This document shows, piece after piece, positions 49,766-61,139 of a DNA stretch of 64,000 bases. How positions within the stretch are numbered: the stretch's first letter is position 1; every line of letters begins with the position of its first letter. The notes under the pieces are model-generated. The model was not told where the DNA came from and did not search any database. It saw only the letters and a program-made list of their open reading frames with translations. A program made the position numbers and the translations under genes. This stretch comes from Linum tenue (Eukaryota > Streptophyta > Magnoliopsida > Malpighiales > Linaceae). The stretch lies in the NCBI GenBank assembly GCA_946122785.1, contig CAMGYJ010000008.1, positions 22,593,475 to 22,657,474 of the forward strand. The letters run 5' to 3'.

Positions 49766-50378
49766 AATTCTGAAACACTGTTTTCCTGAACGACTCACCG
49801 GAAAGCTTGATCCTCGTTCGGGGATTCACTATTTCACTTCCCCTGATAACATCCGCCGCAGTTCCTCTTTTCATTGTTGCGTCTCCTTCCATCCAAAGAC
49901 TATTCTTCCCTTCCCCTTCCCCTTCCCCTTCCCCAATCCTCTCTCAGCTGTCTGTTTGCTCCCCACCAAACTCGCGTTCATACCCTCCTCCGCCGAGCAG
50001 GCACTTCTGTCCGACAATCAATTGCCTTGCCGTCGCTGATTTTCTCCTCATCCGCTCACCGCCCTTAATTGGTCCAGCCCACATCGCCAACAGTAGAGTG
50101 AAAAATCTGCAAAGTCGTCGTCTTTTTGGCCTCCCTCTCTTCTATGGATCTGGTAATCTTATCCCTCGATACCTTCATCCCTCTTCTCATGATTTTGTAT
50201 CATAGCTGAATGAACAAGTTGGCCGAACCGATATATCATTTGTGTGGTCGACCCGTTTTCAGAAAGGTGGATTGGATCCACTCATCGTATTTCCTATTCC
50301 AATTAGGACTGGGTTACCGGATCGAATTAGATTACTAATTTATAGGGATTGGGGGGATAGGATAGATGGGGTGTAGAA
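49766..50378 (+). promoter_or_regulatory. Promoter and leader of the F-box gene
   Basis: CT-rich leader-like sequence (about 49890-50060), shared in part with the pseudogene's flank. No sharp TATA box could be assigned. Confidence 0.35.
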
Positions 50379-51671
50379 TTGAATAAATTGGGTAGGATGG
50401 AAAGTGGCGGCAGGAGCAAGTGCATCATCGGCGGCGGCGTGGACACTCTGACTCCAACTGTGATGACGTCGACAATCCAGGATCTTCCAGACAGCATATT
50501 GATCAACATAATTAGTCGACTGCGAATGAAATCTGCAAAAAGATGCAGCGCGGTATGCAAGGCATGGTACAGGATTCTCAAGGACGAAGCAACATCGCGC
50601 TACATGGAAAGTTGCTACGATGGCAGCAGCAGCTTCGCTCTGTTGAGCATAGCGTTGGCCACGTCAAGCACCACTGTATCGGCTTATGTGGTTGCAGCAG
50701 AGTCTTCTTCTGAAGAAGATACGGTGGGATGTACACGATTCGTCCTTGAGGGAGCACCCACCGTGCTCGGTTGCTGCAATGATGTGCTACTTTGTCAGGG
50801 TTTGGAATCTGTTTACTTCGTCTGGGAGCCCCTCGGCGGGAATGATAACTGGGTTCCACTCCCACCTCTAAAATATCAAACTATTGATAGGTTCCTGTGT
50901 GGAATTGCGGCCCATTCAGATGGTAGCTTTACTGTGATTCATATTGCAGACTGCATCAGGCGGCGGCCAGCTCATTGTCTGTCAGTGCAGACGTTTAGTA
51001 ATCACAAGCACAACTGGGTTTGGAAAGAAGAACTAATGTATTTGCCTGCAGGCCGAGTATTTAAGTGGGAGTCCACATATTATCCTCAAGGAGTTATGTA
51101 CAAGGGATTCATGTTTTGGCTTGGGGAAACACACTTCCTCTTTGGAGTTGCTGATCCGTATCACGCTGCTGATGGTGAGGGTTCGTCTGCTTCTTGTGTG
51201 CCTCTACTTATTGATCTGCCTCCAAAATTTGTGTACAAGAACAATGAACGCTTGGAAATATGCAGAGGAAACTTGACCATTCTCCAAATGTCAGCGTGGC
51301 CAACGCCATGCGGCACTGTTAGCGTTTGGATTCTACTTGATGATGATGACCACTATCGATGGTTATTGCATAAGCACGTTTCTCTCCACAACGTCTTTCA
51401 ACAACCACCTCTGGATGAGTGTGTTTTGCCTTTGCATCAGCAGCGAGTGGAACTTCTTGGCAGTAATCCTTCTGACCACAGCATCATCTATTTCAGAGTC
51501 GGGATGACTGTGTTTTCTTTGGATTTTTCCACCATGGCTCTCCAACATGTGTTCCACTATCCTCCAGACACCTGGCTCCGAGGCCGCTCCGTAACTGCTT
51601 TGACGTATAAACTCAAATGGCGACCCGCGCCTGTCCTTGCTTTTGCCGTTGCATCTTTGTTTAAGTTTTAA
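50379..51671 (+). CDS. F-box protein, single exon (430 aa)
   Basis: Likely substrate receptor of an SCF ubiquitin ligase: the F-box would bind SKP1/ASK and the C-terminal part would choose targets. The F-box lies near residues 30-75 (IQDLPDSILINIISRLRMKS...CSAVCKAWYRILKD). The rest resembles plant F-box-associated proteins in style (LLCQGLESVYFVWEPL, SIIYFRVGMTVFSLDFST), but I cannot name a defined C-terminal domain or a specific gene. No introns and no internal stops. Met1 (50379) or Met7 (50397) may be the start; both precede the F-box. A deleted paralogue lies 3.8 kb upstream. The gene ends LAFAVASLFKF. Confidence 0.85.
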   Translation: MNKLGRMESGGRSKCIIGGGVDTLTPTVMTSTIQDLPDSILINIISRLRMKSAKRCSAVCKAWYRILKDEATSRYMESCYDGSSSFALLSIALATSSTTVSAYVVAAESSSEEDTVGCTRFVLEGAPTVLGCCNDVLLCQGLESVYFVWEPLGGNDNWVPLPPLKYQTIDRFLCGIAAHSDGSFTVIHIADCIRRRPAHCLSVQTFSNHKHNWVWKEELMYLPAGRVFKWESTYYPQGVMYKGFMFWLGETHFLFGVADPYHAADGEGSSASCVPLLIDLPPKFVYKNNERLEICRGNLTILQMSAWPTPCGTVSVWILLDDDDHYRWLLHKHVSLHNVFQQPPLDECVLPLHQQRVELLGSNPSDHSIIYFRVGMTVFSLDFSTMALQHVFHYPPDTWLRGRSVTALTYKLKWRPAPVLAFAVASLFKF

Positions 51672-52189
51672 TTTACACACATTGCAAAGCTAGCTCTTTC
51701 TGTGTGATGTGTTGTGCTATCTATATTTGATTACCATGTACTATCAGGCATCTATTCCGCCTCTGCTCTGCGCTGCTTGGAATGGATCCAGTTCAATTTG
51801 CGCATTTAGTTTAGTTCTTAGTTCCATTGTTTCAATGGGGAGGAATGTATACAGCATAAAGTAAAGAGAGCTTGGCACTGTAGTCAATATTGTAATTCTC
51901 TTTCATCTTTTGTTTTCCCCACTACTACTACAAGTAAATCGCAAAAGGTTATAGTTATGGTTAGTGTGATTGCCATACTACTCCGCCGTCATGTTTAAAT
52001 ATGTGAACTTGTTCATCTGTGTACCTCCTACTTACAAAAGGATTACACCGATGCTATCCACTGCATTCACTATTGCTTCACACTGCAGTACTGGCTTCTA
52101 GCGCAGTAGCACTAGTGATTTGTGGGTGCTGAAATGAAAAGCTACACTGAACAAATATTGTTGTTACTACTCTGATAGAGTCTTCCTGC
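51672..52189 (+). other. 3' flank of the F-box gene
   Basis: Non-coding, shared with 47076-47520. Continues after the MULE-like insertion at 54406. Confidence 0.6.
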
Positions 52190-52401
52190 AGGGAGCGGAT
52201 ATGGTGACACCGCCATATTTGTTGTTATTGTAACAACACTATTCTCCAACCAATAGGAAACTAGGATTGTGATGACTTTTTATTAGTTTAGTTGACCTAG
52301 TGTAAAATCAAAACAGGGGTATAATTGTCATTATGAAAAAAAAATAAAAAAATAAAAAAAAATAAAAAATATTTTTTATTTTCTGCCCAAAAATTTGGTC
52401 G

Positions 52402-52590
52402 CCGGAATTCTGTCACCGGAATATGCTTTTTGTCGCCGGAATATGCTATTTGTGGCCGGAATATGCAGATCGGCGTCGGAATATGCTTACCGGCATCGGA
52501 ATATGCTTATCGGCGCCGGAATATGTTTACCGGCGTCGGAATATGCTTACCGGGGCCGGAATATGCATATCGGCGTCGGAATCTGCTCAC
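52402..52590. repeat. Minisatellite, 20-bp unit, about 9-10 copies
   Basis: Units of the form CGGAATATGCTTACCGGCGT. The long open frame across it is a by-product of the repeat. Confidence 0.9.
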
Positions 52591-52689
52591 TAACGGTCAC
52601 CGGAGTTCGGTCAACGAACTTTGTTGACCGGTCAACGGACTTCGTTGACCGGTCAACGACCACCGGATGTTATGGTCTGCATTGTGAGA

Positions 52690-53300
52690 TTTATGGTTTG
52701 GTTTCTCATATTTTTGTATGCCTTTTGTGGTTTGTTTTATCGTGTTTGTGGTTTGCATTAAGAAGTTTCTCGTGTGCTTTCAAATTTTTATGGTTTGCAT
52801 TGTGAGGTTTCTGGTTTGTTTTAATATATTTGTGGTTTGCATTAGAAGGTTTCTGGTTTGATTTTGTGGTTTGTTTTACAGTGCTTGTGGTTTGCATTAT
52901 GAGGTTTCTGGTGTGCTTTCGCAAATGTTGTGGTTTGCTTTGTGAGGTTTGTGGTTTGTTTAAGGAGATTTGTGGTATGCATTAGGAGGTTTCTGGTTTG
53001 CTTTATTGTGTTTCTGGTGTGCTTTCGAAACTTTTGTGGTTTGCTTTGCGAGGTTTCTGGTTTGTTTTAATATATTTGTGGTATGCATTAGGAAGTTTTT
53101 GGTTTGCTTTGTGTGTTTTGCTTTACCGTGTTTGTGGTTTGCATTAGGAGGTTTCTAGTGTGCTTTTCAAAATATTTATGGTTTGCTTTGTGAGGTTTCT
53201 GATATGTTTTAGCGAATTTGTGGTTTGCATTAGGAGGTTTACGATATGTTTTTTGTGGGTTGTTTTATTGTGTTTATGGTTTACTAAATCGGTACAATGA
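52690..53300. repeat. Degenerate tandem repeat, TTTGTGGTTTGCATTAGG type
   Basis: About nine imperfect units of roughly 60-70 bp built from TGTGGTTTGCATTAGGAGG and TTTCTGGTTTG. Fills the middle of the MULE-like element. Confidence 0.8.
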
Positions 53301-53589
53301 TATAAACTGGTTTCACAACGTGTTTTTTTTTTTGACAAAAGAGGTTTGACAACGTGTCAAACTCCATTTATGTGTTAATTTTGGTTATGACTCCACCATG
53401 CTAGCTGTCACTCAGCAACCCACTGCGAGTGCAACACTTTAATTAATGAATTGTCAATTCATCATAACAAACGAGAGGAGAGAGAAAGAGAAAGAAAGAA
53501 TTAGGGCTTGTTCGTATTTCCAAAATTTTAATTATTTTGATACCGCCGCACGCCTCCTTCCTTCTTTCCTTTTCCCCGGCGTTCCCCGT

Positions 53590-53820
53590 CGTCGGTGCTG
53601 GCTGCGTAATCTCTCTCTCTATCCAAAGAGGGAATGTGGTGCGGAAGCTAGCGAATGCGCCCATCACAAGACCCATGATGAGAATGACCAGCACCTCATA
53701 TGAGAAGTCCCAAACCAATCCTCTGATGTAAACAATGGCCAAGAACACCGACAGGCAGAGGACATTATTCATGGTCACGAGATCTACAACGGGGAGGAGG
53801 CCATCGATGAGGGAGAAATG
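53590..53820 (-). pseudogene. Captured C-terminal exon of an NCL-like Na+/Ca2+ exchanger
   Basis: The minus strand reads DGLLPVVDLVTMNNVLCLSV, then FLAIVYIRGLVWDF, then EVLVILIMGLVMG and FASFRTTFPLW, two membrane helices and a loop. This is the typical C-terminal segment of NCL-type exchangers as I remember them. After FPLW the match stops at an unrelated GC-rich sequence. A unit of about 62 bp with the first residues is duplicated (53774-53835 and 53877-53939). Fragment only; function lost. Confidence 0.6.
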
Positions 53821-54405
53821 GCAGATTCAATTTCCGCATTCCCACTGACCAGGTCATCGACGATGACAGGCGCCGGCGTCACGAGATCTACAACGGGGAG
53901 GAGGCCATCGATGGGGGAGAAATGGCAGATTCAATTTCCAGGCGGCGGCAAGGAAGAAGTACGGGCGGAGGAGCCTGCCGATAATGGAGGTTGAGAAGAT
54001 TGTCGTTGGCGTAAGAAAGGAGAGGGGATGGACGGAGAAATGGCAGGCGGAAGAGCTTCCTCAAATCGCCGCCGCCACACGACTCTAGATCTGAGACGAC
54101 GTGGCTGTGGCCTCGATGATTTCTAACCGGAAGGCGAAATCCAGATCTTGAAGACGGCGGAGGAGATAATCAGGGCATCAATTTTCTCAGGTTACAGATC
54201 TTCTCGTCGTTGCAAGGGACCGCCGGCCGGAAGTGTGGAGAAAGAGAGGCAAAGAATCGTCGGGAGTTACAGGAGATGCGACATGTATGGAAAGAGAGAT
54301 GGGAGATATTTTAATATTTAATATTTTATTTTCATGTTGTTTACGATTTTGCCCCTGTTGTTACTATAACAACACAATATGTGTTGTTATTGTATCCGGA
54401 GCCTC

Positions 54406-54984
54406 TGATTGAGTCGTCAAATCTAGATAGGGTGTTGTATTTCTATGCAATCATAATGCGCCGTTGTTGACACTGGAATTGGGATATCATCGGATTTTCA
54501 TTCCTATTTCTCTCATTGGTTAAGTAATGCTACTGCATACCAACATGCATGAAAGAAACTAGACATTATGGGATCTTATAGTGAAACAGAAACCTTTGGA
54601 ATTTGCTTTGATATCTACCAAGTATTTCGCATTAAATTCCAAAATCTTTCTAGATCCCCAAAATGTGCGACCGAAGAACGTTGAAGTTCTAGTATTTGTA
54701 GTTTCTATACTCTCGAGAAGAAAGCATCTTGCCTTGTAATTTCTGCATACACATCGTCTCTCGTTTCATGTGAGTTTTCCCTCTTCTTCACTGGAGTTGA
54801 TTTTGCTGCTGTCTGTGGTTGTTGCTGCTGGGCGAAGTGATCCTGATGCTGTTTCTGGATGTTGCTGCGTGGTTACTGTTATTTTGCTTGATATCTCGTT
54901 GGTCATTTCTTTGGCAAGGATGGTCTGATCCATCTAGCCTTTGTTGTTTATTTTTGTTGGAGGTCCTTGTCTTTTGTTTTGTTT
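54406..54984. other. Continuation of the F-box flank, then repeat DNA
   Basis: Up to about 54565 aligns with the pseudogene's flank (e.g. GATAGGGTGTTGTAT). From 54790 there is T-rich DNA resembling a LINE 3' end. Confidence 0.5.
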
Positions 54985-57902
54985 TTTTCTTTCCTTCAAG
55001 AGCGGCTTGATCCACTTAGTTGGGACTCTGCTTGTTCTTGTGGTTCAAGCTTTTGGAAGTTGGAACCCCTGGTGTGTTTCGTGTTTCTTGCTTTGCTGTA
55101 TTCGAAAAATTGTTTTTTCTACTTTTAATATATTCACCATTATCAAAAAGAGTCGTTTCGTCTTCGCCGAGCTGGTGCCTGGTGGGGCGGGGATCTTTTG
55201 AGCTTTCTCTGCCTTCTTCCTTAGTCTAGATTTGTCTCTTCCCTCCTCTCTTCTTTCCTGTGATCCGTCTTGATATTGCTTGTGCTTCCCCTTGAGCTAG
55301 TTTATTCTTTGTTCCCTGTTTACCCATGGAAATAGCGAGTTATAATTTATAGGGTCTCTGTGATCCTAAACTAGTGTCAAATGTTAAAAGATTAACAATA
55401 ATTCTTCAGCCTCAACTAGTTTTGCTTATGGAAAGGGGTTATTTGATTTTGATGATAGTTAAATTGATATATTGTAAATGTAGGGTATATACAATATATT
55501 AGCCAAAACTATTAAACCGCAGTGAATTATAGTCACAACTATCGAAATACAAATTATTAGCCAATTAAGTCTCTATTAACTTCCTGTTAGATGATGGTGA
55601 GTTGGCAGATGCTACGCTGATGTGGAAGAGATATTCTGACGTGGTAGTCAACAAAAATGCCACATAAGCCTATCAACCTTTGTAACTTATTTATTAATTA
55701 TTAGGAAAAAAAATTAAAAAGGTAAAAATCATATCCGAGAATTCTTGTTCACCCCATCTTCTCATCTTCTTCTTCTCCCTTTCCTCCCTACCCAAAGGCG
55801 AAATGTGTGCGTTGTCGTGAAAACAGAGTGGTTGGAGTCGCAGCCTTTCGACTATCACCCCTTCTTTGGTAACCAGTAACCAGCTACCCGGTAAACCGGT
55901 TAACCGAATTTCTCCCCGGTATTGGTAGTCGACAATCATTTGTCATGGTCGGGTAAACTGTTAATCGGCCAGCCAGTTACCGATTAAACCGATAATCGAC
56001 CGATTACCAGTTAAACCAGTAACCAACCGATTGCCAGCCCTAAGCTACTTAGGTCTAGATAATGACATGACTAGTGCAATAGGATAATAAAGTGCAGTTC
56101 ATGAATGTTTATGTGTGTTTGGAGGCCTTGGTGGGTTTCAATGAATGAATTTATGAATTTTTAATGTCACCCACAAAGTGCTCGATGAAATTCCCAAACC
56201 ACATAAAACTTGTTTATCTTGATTTATTCCTTATCAATTGAACTTGATTGACTAAGATAGACATTTAGGAGTGTGTTTATGACTTGAGGTTGAATCCTTG
56301 ATGCATGATCCTTGAGTTTGCAACTTCGGCACACGTTTGATTTTGTGCTTCGGTATGCTTTCAGGGCCATTAGTTCAAACCTTGGTTGTTGTCTAAAGAT
56401 TTGATTCTAGCATTTGGCCGAAGTATAGGAACCTCTAAAAAGACATGATTTCCTTGTTTTCATGCATTTAGAACTCGACCCTAGTCGCTACAACATAAAT
56501 TCTCACCTATGCACCTTTAGTTTCTACACTATAACACTTAAGTGTGGGGGTGAATAGAGTGAATGGTTTGTTTGGACATGTATTGTGATTTTTCTCTTGT
56601 GAATGCGATCCCACCGAGGGTAAAGGGTCTTTTTGGAGGACCCTAATGCTAAGAATTATACACGAAAAAACCAGAATCACCCTAAATGAGAAGAACCAAA
56701 AATCCCATAAAAAGAAGTTCTAGGGCTGTTAGCGGTGCGGTTTCGGTTTTAACCGAACCGCAAAGTTGGTTAGCCGACGCCGAGAAGGAGGTGAAATCCC
56801 CAACCGTCACTGACACCGACTGCACTATCGGTTAGCCGATAACCGCAGCCGACGATTTCGGTGGGATGGGCGGTTAGCCGAGAAGGCCTGGAAATTGGGG
56901 AGTCGGAGGGACGGGCAAGGTGAGGATGTGGACGACGGCGATTTGTGTGATTGGATCGATGCGCGGCGGAGTGGGGATGTGGACAGCGGCGCTCCGGTGG
57001 TGGTGTCTGGTGTAGAGGCTCCTTGCCGTGCTCATGCATGTCACTAGAAGTCAAAGAGGTAGAGGAAGAAGACCATGACAAATTTCGATGTGAAGGACTA
57101 AGGCGAGCCTGCGATTCCGATTAGAGACGGCAAGGTAGACGGGGCGGCACCGACGACTACGAGATTGATTTATTGGCGTCGTCTACAAGGGGTTCGCAAG
57201 CAATTTTGCAGTCTCGCAAGTGCCTCCGTCGGAGCAAAGATAAGCGGTGGCGAGGTCAGAATCTGGGAGAATTGAGATGGAAAGGATTTAGGGTTTGTGT
57301 AAGATTTTGGTGGAGAAGGGGAGGCGAGGACGATTTAGAGGAAGGAAAGATGTTGGCTTTGAGTTAGAGGAAGATTTGAGGCCTGGATCGGAAGGAAGGA
57401 GCTGGGCGGAGAGGTAGAGGAAGGTGGGGATCGGGAGGATGAAGGAGTTTGGGGCACCGAGAGGTCAAAGGGATGGTTGGTTGGTTAGATCGGTTAGCAA
57501 CCGATAACCGCCGGTTAGTGAATAACTCCAAATGGGCCAACCGACACCGACACCGAGATCTTATTTTTCGATTTTCGGTTAACCAATAAACCGATCTTTC
57601 GGTTCGATTTTTTGGTTGGCCGACTAACCGGTCACCGATTATCACCCCTAAAAAGAACCATAACCTCAATTCGAGGAGCAACTACAAGAAGAACAACATG
57701 AACAACTAGAAGTTCTGTCTAGAAGGTCGAAAGACCGCGTCCAAAAGGCAAGTTCTTGGCTTTGGGAGAGCCATTTCTCTACCCCTATTTTCTTTTACCT
57801 TCCCATTTGAATAATATACTTGGTAGAATGTTAGTATTGTGCGCTTGTCTTTTCTTTTTATTTTAGTAGTTAGTTTAATTTTCTACTTATATTAATTAGT
57901 AC
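54985..57902 (+). repeat. Duplicated repeat, copy 1
   Basis: Shared with 62040-64000 at roughly 95% by eye once the hAT insertion 56721-57650 is removed. It starts with a LINE-like 3' tail (to about 55160, ending CACCATTATCAAAAAG). Next comes a stretch with MULE-type text (TGACGTGGTAGTCAACAAAAATGCC near 55633) and then GGTAAACCGGTTAACC-rich sequence with a hAT-like right end at about 56042. It ends in a non-coding tail with AAGTGTGGGGGTG, a Gypsy-type purine tract. Composite of old transposons. Confidence 0.75.
56721..57650. mobile_element. hAT-like element (930 bp) in copy 1 of the duplicated repeat
   Basis: Ends TAGGGCTGTTAGCGGTGCGG and an imperfect inverse ending CACCCCTA. Absent from copy 2, where the site reads AAAAGAAC. 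Here AAAAGAAG precedes and AAAAGAAC follows it, with 3 extra bases on the left. GC-rich interior, CCGATAACCG-type sub-terminal repeats, no transposase. Confidence 0.85.
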
Positions 57903-58440
57903 TAGTGTGGTTTAATCTATCTTTTTAAGATGTGATTGATCCTCTTCTTAGTTCTTTTTCTCGTGTATGTTTATCAACAATAGATCCCACCCACCATTAA
58001 TGCTTATGTAATGTTCATTATCGATTGATCTCTCTTATTTAGAGGTGTCAATCGGGTGGGTTCAGGCAGGTTTTGGTCGGGTTCAACTGGGTTAGGGGTT
58101 AGTCGGGTTTGGGTTAATCGGGTTGTGAGTTAGTCGGGTTGTGAATTAATTGGGTTGTGGGCCGGTCGGGTTGTGAGTTAGTCGAGTTATGCTTCGAGCG
58201 GATCGGGTTGCAGGTTGTTCGGGTTAGCGCATTGTGTTACTTACTTTTAGTTGTTACACATTATTTATTACATAAATTTCAAATACTTTTTAGTAATTTT
58301 TAGACAAATTTTCTCGCCTGGTATATTACTTAATAAAAATGAAACAAATTTGTCAAACTGTTAAATTAGTTTTGTATTCTTTTAGATGATTGAGTTATGG
58401 CATCATATGACGGGAACGGATCAGGTCAGTAACCTTATGG
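57903..58440. other. Repeat DNA with a one-ended hAT remnant
   Basis: Begins as the tail of the duplicated repeat. TAGAGGTGTCAATCGGGTGG at about 58040, followed by TTAGTCGGGTT repeats to 58240, looks like a hAT left end. No matching right end was found. Confidence 0.5.
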
Positions 58441-59535
58441 TGAGTAACTATGAGTAACCCGCCCACATCAGCATGAAATCAGCATCCTCTCTCTCCTGGA
58501 AAGTCTTTAATTTTCCCCTCCTTAATCTTTGACGGACTATTTTTCATTCGTTTTAAGTCAAAATTTAATTTTTTTGCACAGTTAGATCAGATTAATTGTG
58601 CTCTTCAAATTGATATCCACTTTGATATATTTTCGAACAAAAACAAATTGAGCCATTTTTATTGACTGGTATTGAAATAAGAGCATACCTATGGTTTGAA
58701 AAGCGTACCATGGTGGTATGACACAAACTAGAACTGTAGGATGGTTGAATACATGATAGTAGAAGTATATTAATTGTCATTTACGACTTTTAACATTGTA
58801 TACCATAAGATACCACCCCGTACCAGGGTGGTATTGTATGGTATTGTGTGGTATTTTTTGGTCTTGTAATTTGTTCACCCAGAAATTTGTAGATCCAATA
58901 GATCATGATGAACTCGTCCTTGTTGTGCAAACGTTTTCAAAAACGAATTAAAAACGAAGAAGATACCATATGGTATGCAGTTGGTACAGAGAGGCCAGAA
59001 TTTTTTTTCCTCAAAAATATTGAAAGTTGATCTCATTTTGTAAAGCACGATGAACTCGTTCCATCTGTGCAAAAAAAAAAAAAAAAATTTAAAATCCGAG
59101 TTAAAACGAAAAAGATATGAGTCAATTAAAAAAGCTAGTGAAAATAAAAATAACCTTTAATTCTCCATCCTTAGATCTGGATTTTCTAAATGAATGATCC
59201 AGATTTGGTTATTGATGGGTGCATAACCCATGATTATGCAGGCTAACTTGAGCCTCATATGACTTGCAAACTTGCCATATAATTAATTACTAGACAAAAT
59301 TCTTTAGAAGAGCAAGAAAAGGAATCCTAATCCTAGCTAATTAAAGTAAATAAAGTACTCATCCGAAAAACTTTACGCAGCAGCAGACAGATATCCCTTA
59401 ATTTTCTTCTTGCGAAACGATTGTAAGTCCATCCAGCCAGGCTTAGGGTTTTCCCCTTCTTCCTTTACTATTAGCTCTAGCTAGCTAGCCGCTTGCCATC
59501 TCGAGATAATATCTGTTGCTTTTTTGCAGGACAAG
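58441..59535. other. Intergenic DNA with a degenerate two-copy repeat
   Basis: Around 58880-59115 the phrase GATGAACTCGT...GTGCAAA...AACGAA..AGATA occurs twice about 140 bp apart. 59400-59529 may be a leader with an intron end, TTTTTTGCAG, for the candidate gene. Confidence 0.4.
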
Positions 59536-60432
59536 ATGCAAATGAGAATGCAGGTTCAGGTCCTCAAGCGAAAACGCTCTTTCTTATCTTGGTACGTAGA
59601 AAGTTATTTTTACCGTTCGTGTATGATTCGCCAAGATATTGAACAACTGTGTATGTACGCTTTTGTGTTTGATAGGCTGATTTCGTTCTTCTCTGCTATA
59701 TTCATATGCGGCAAGACACAAATCAAGGAAGGTCGTCGCAGTGATAATAAGGTAATATAATGTTAATTATTTCCCTTATATGTCCCTTTTTATCTCCCAT
59801 CATTGTATTGGTAGTTTACTTGGAGGATTGAAATATCGAACCAGAGCGCAGCTACTGATTTCGCTTTTGGTAGAAGGTTTTCTGGTCGAACCGCCGATAC
59901 GATACGGATTTTCAACCCTTGATTTACTTGTCACCCTAATTAATCCCTGTTTGTACTCTAGTTAATTATCACTCCCTCTGCAGATTAGGAAGAAGGAGCA
60001 AAAGAAGATGGCGATGGTGATGGTTGTCGACGAAACCACCAGCGACGACTGCTGCTCCTGTGTCAGCTGCATACCCAAATGCACTCCAAGCAAGAGGAAG
60101 GCCAATAACAAGAAAGTAACTCTCAGTGAGTGATCTAATGGAATCGAGCCAAATTAAGATCAGGTCTTAGTTACTGCATGCAGGTTGCTTTGTACTAATT
60201 ACTTAATTTGTTAAGAAACGAATTTACTAAACATGATCAATGGCTTTTCGATACATGCAATATCATCATATTCGTCGGGCTAACTCATGTACGATTAATC
60301 ATTCTATGTTTATTTGGCATCTATAACTAATTAACGCCGTCACCAATAGATGCTCTTAACGATGGAAAGAGCTGGTGGATGGTGTGCTCTGACTTCTACC
60401 AACACCAAGGTAACTATTGTTACTACGGTTAA
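59536..60432 (+). CDS. Candidate three-exon small gene, unrecognised (exons 59536-59751, 59984-60125, 60350-60432)
   Basis: I do not recognise the product. Joining three exons gives a 146-residue frame without stops. Every junction has a fitting site: AATAAG|GTAATA with CTCTGCAG|ATTAGG, and CTCTCA|GTGAGT with CAATAG|ATGCTC. A possible acceptor TTTTTTGCAG precedes the first exon. The protein starts basic (QVLKRKRSF), has a hydrophobic stretch (RLISFFSAIFICG), a Lys-rich turn, a Cys cluster (DDCCSCVSCIPKC), a second basic run (PSKRKANNKK) and ends YQHQGNYCYYG. No signal peptide is obvious. It lies in repeat-rich DNA. It could be an orphan gene, a non-coding transcript or chance. Confidence 0.4.
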
Positions 60433-60567
60433 TATATCTTCAAACACTATACGAACGAGAGTGTTTTGTACAGACTTAGCTTATTAGATGATCTAAGATT
60501 TCAAGTGACTAAATTTGATCTGATAGCCTGTAATTTTACCCAAGCCAAACAGAATTATACTAACAAT

Positions 60568-61131
60568 CAATGCAGTCAAAATCGCGCTTTAAAACTTAAA
60601 AACTTACGGTTTTACGCTTCTAGGACACTAAAACGCTTTCGTTTCCATATAAAATCTTAAGTGTATAAAATCGGGACTAAAATGCGCTTTAAAGCTTACG
60701 CTTTTACGCTTCTAGTTCACTAAAAGAGTATTCTATTCATGAAAATACTTATATTTTAAAGGTAAATCACAAAAAATATGATATATTTGAGATTAAAAGA
60801 TGCATATCAAGTACTTGGGTGCATTCTTAGTTTCAATAGAGTAATCTAATTCACCAGCTATGCCCTTCCCAAATTCACTAGCATAGAGGGGAATGTAGCT
60901 TATTGTTAAGATATATGTTTATGAACTTATTGTTAAAATGTTATGAGTTTCTCAACTTTAGACATGAATTACAAGTATTTATTAACTTATCTAAACTATG
61001 TCCACTCATATTTTATCGTACTTAACACATTTTTCGTTATATTAAAGTATGCGTAAAAAACTTACGTTTTTACGCTTTACGATTTTACCCATTTTCCGCT
61101 TCTAGGTAGAATCACGCTTTTGACTGCATTG
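60568..61131. mobile_element. AT-rich hAT-like element (564 bp)
   Basis: Ends CAATGCAGTCAAAATCGCG and the inverse of CAATGCAGTCAAAAGCGTG. Exact 8-bp duplication CTAACAAT (60560-60567 and 61132-61139). ACGCTTTTACGCTT-type sub-terminal repeats, no coding capacity. Confidence 0.9.
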
Positions 61132-61139
61132 CTAACAAT

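Larger units (their letters stand above)
52190..54405 (-). mobile_element. Second gene-capturing MULE-like element (2.2 kb)
   Basis: The F-box 3' flank is interrupted here relative to its paralogue. The sequence CTCTGATWGAGTC occurs on both sides, a likely target duplication. Inner ends are imperfect inverted repeats (GGGAGCGGATATGGTGACACC against GGCTCCGGATACAATAACAAC, both leading to TGTTGTTAT...GTAACAACA). It contains two tandem arrays and a GC-rich part with a captured exon. No transposase. Exact borders uncertain by several bases. Confidence 0.7.

Noticed and set aside
52402..52590. CRISPR-like regular repeats
   Set aside because: Units are contiguous without unique spacers, and the window is a plant nuclear genome.
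52395..52805. Open frame with repeated EYAYRRRNM-like text
   Set aside because: Produced by the 20-bp minisatellite read in three frames.
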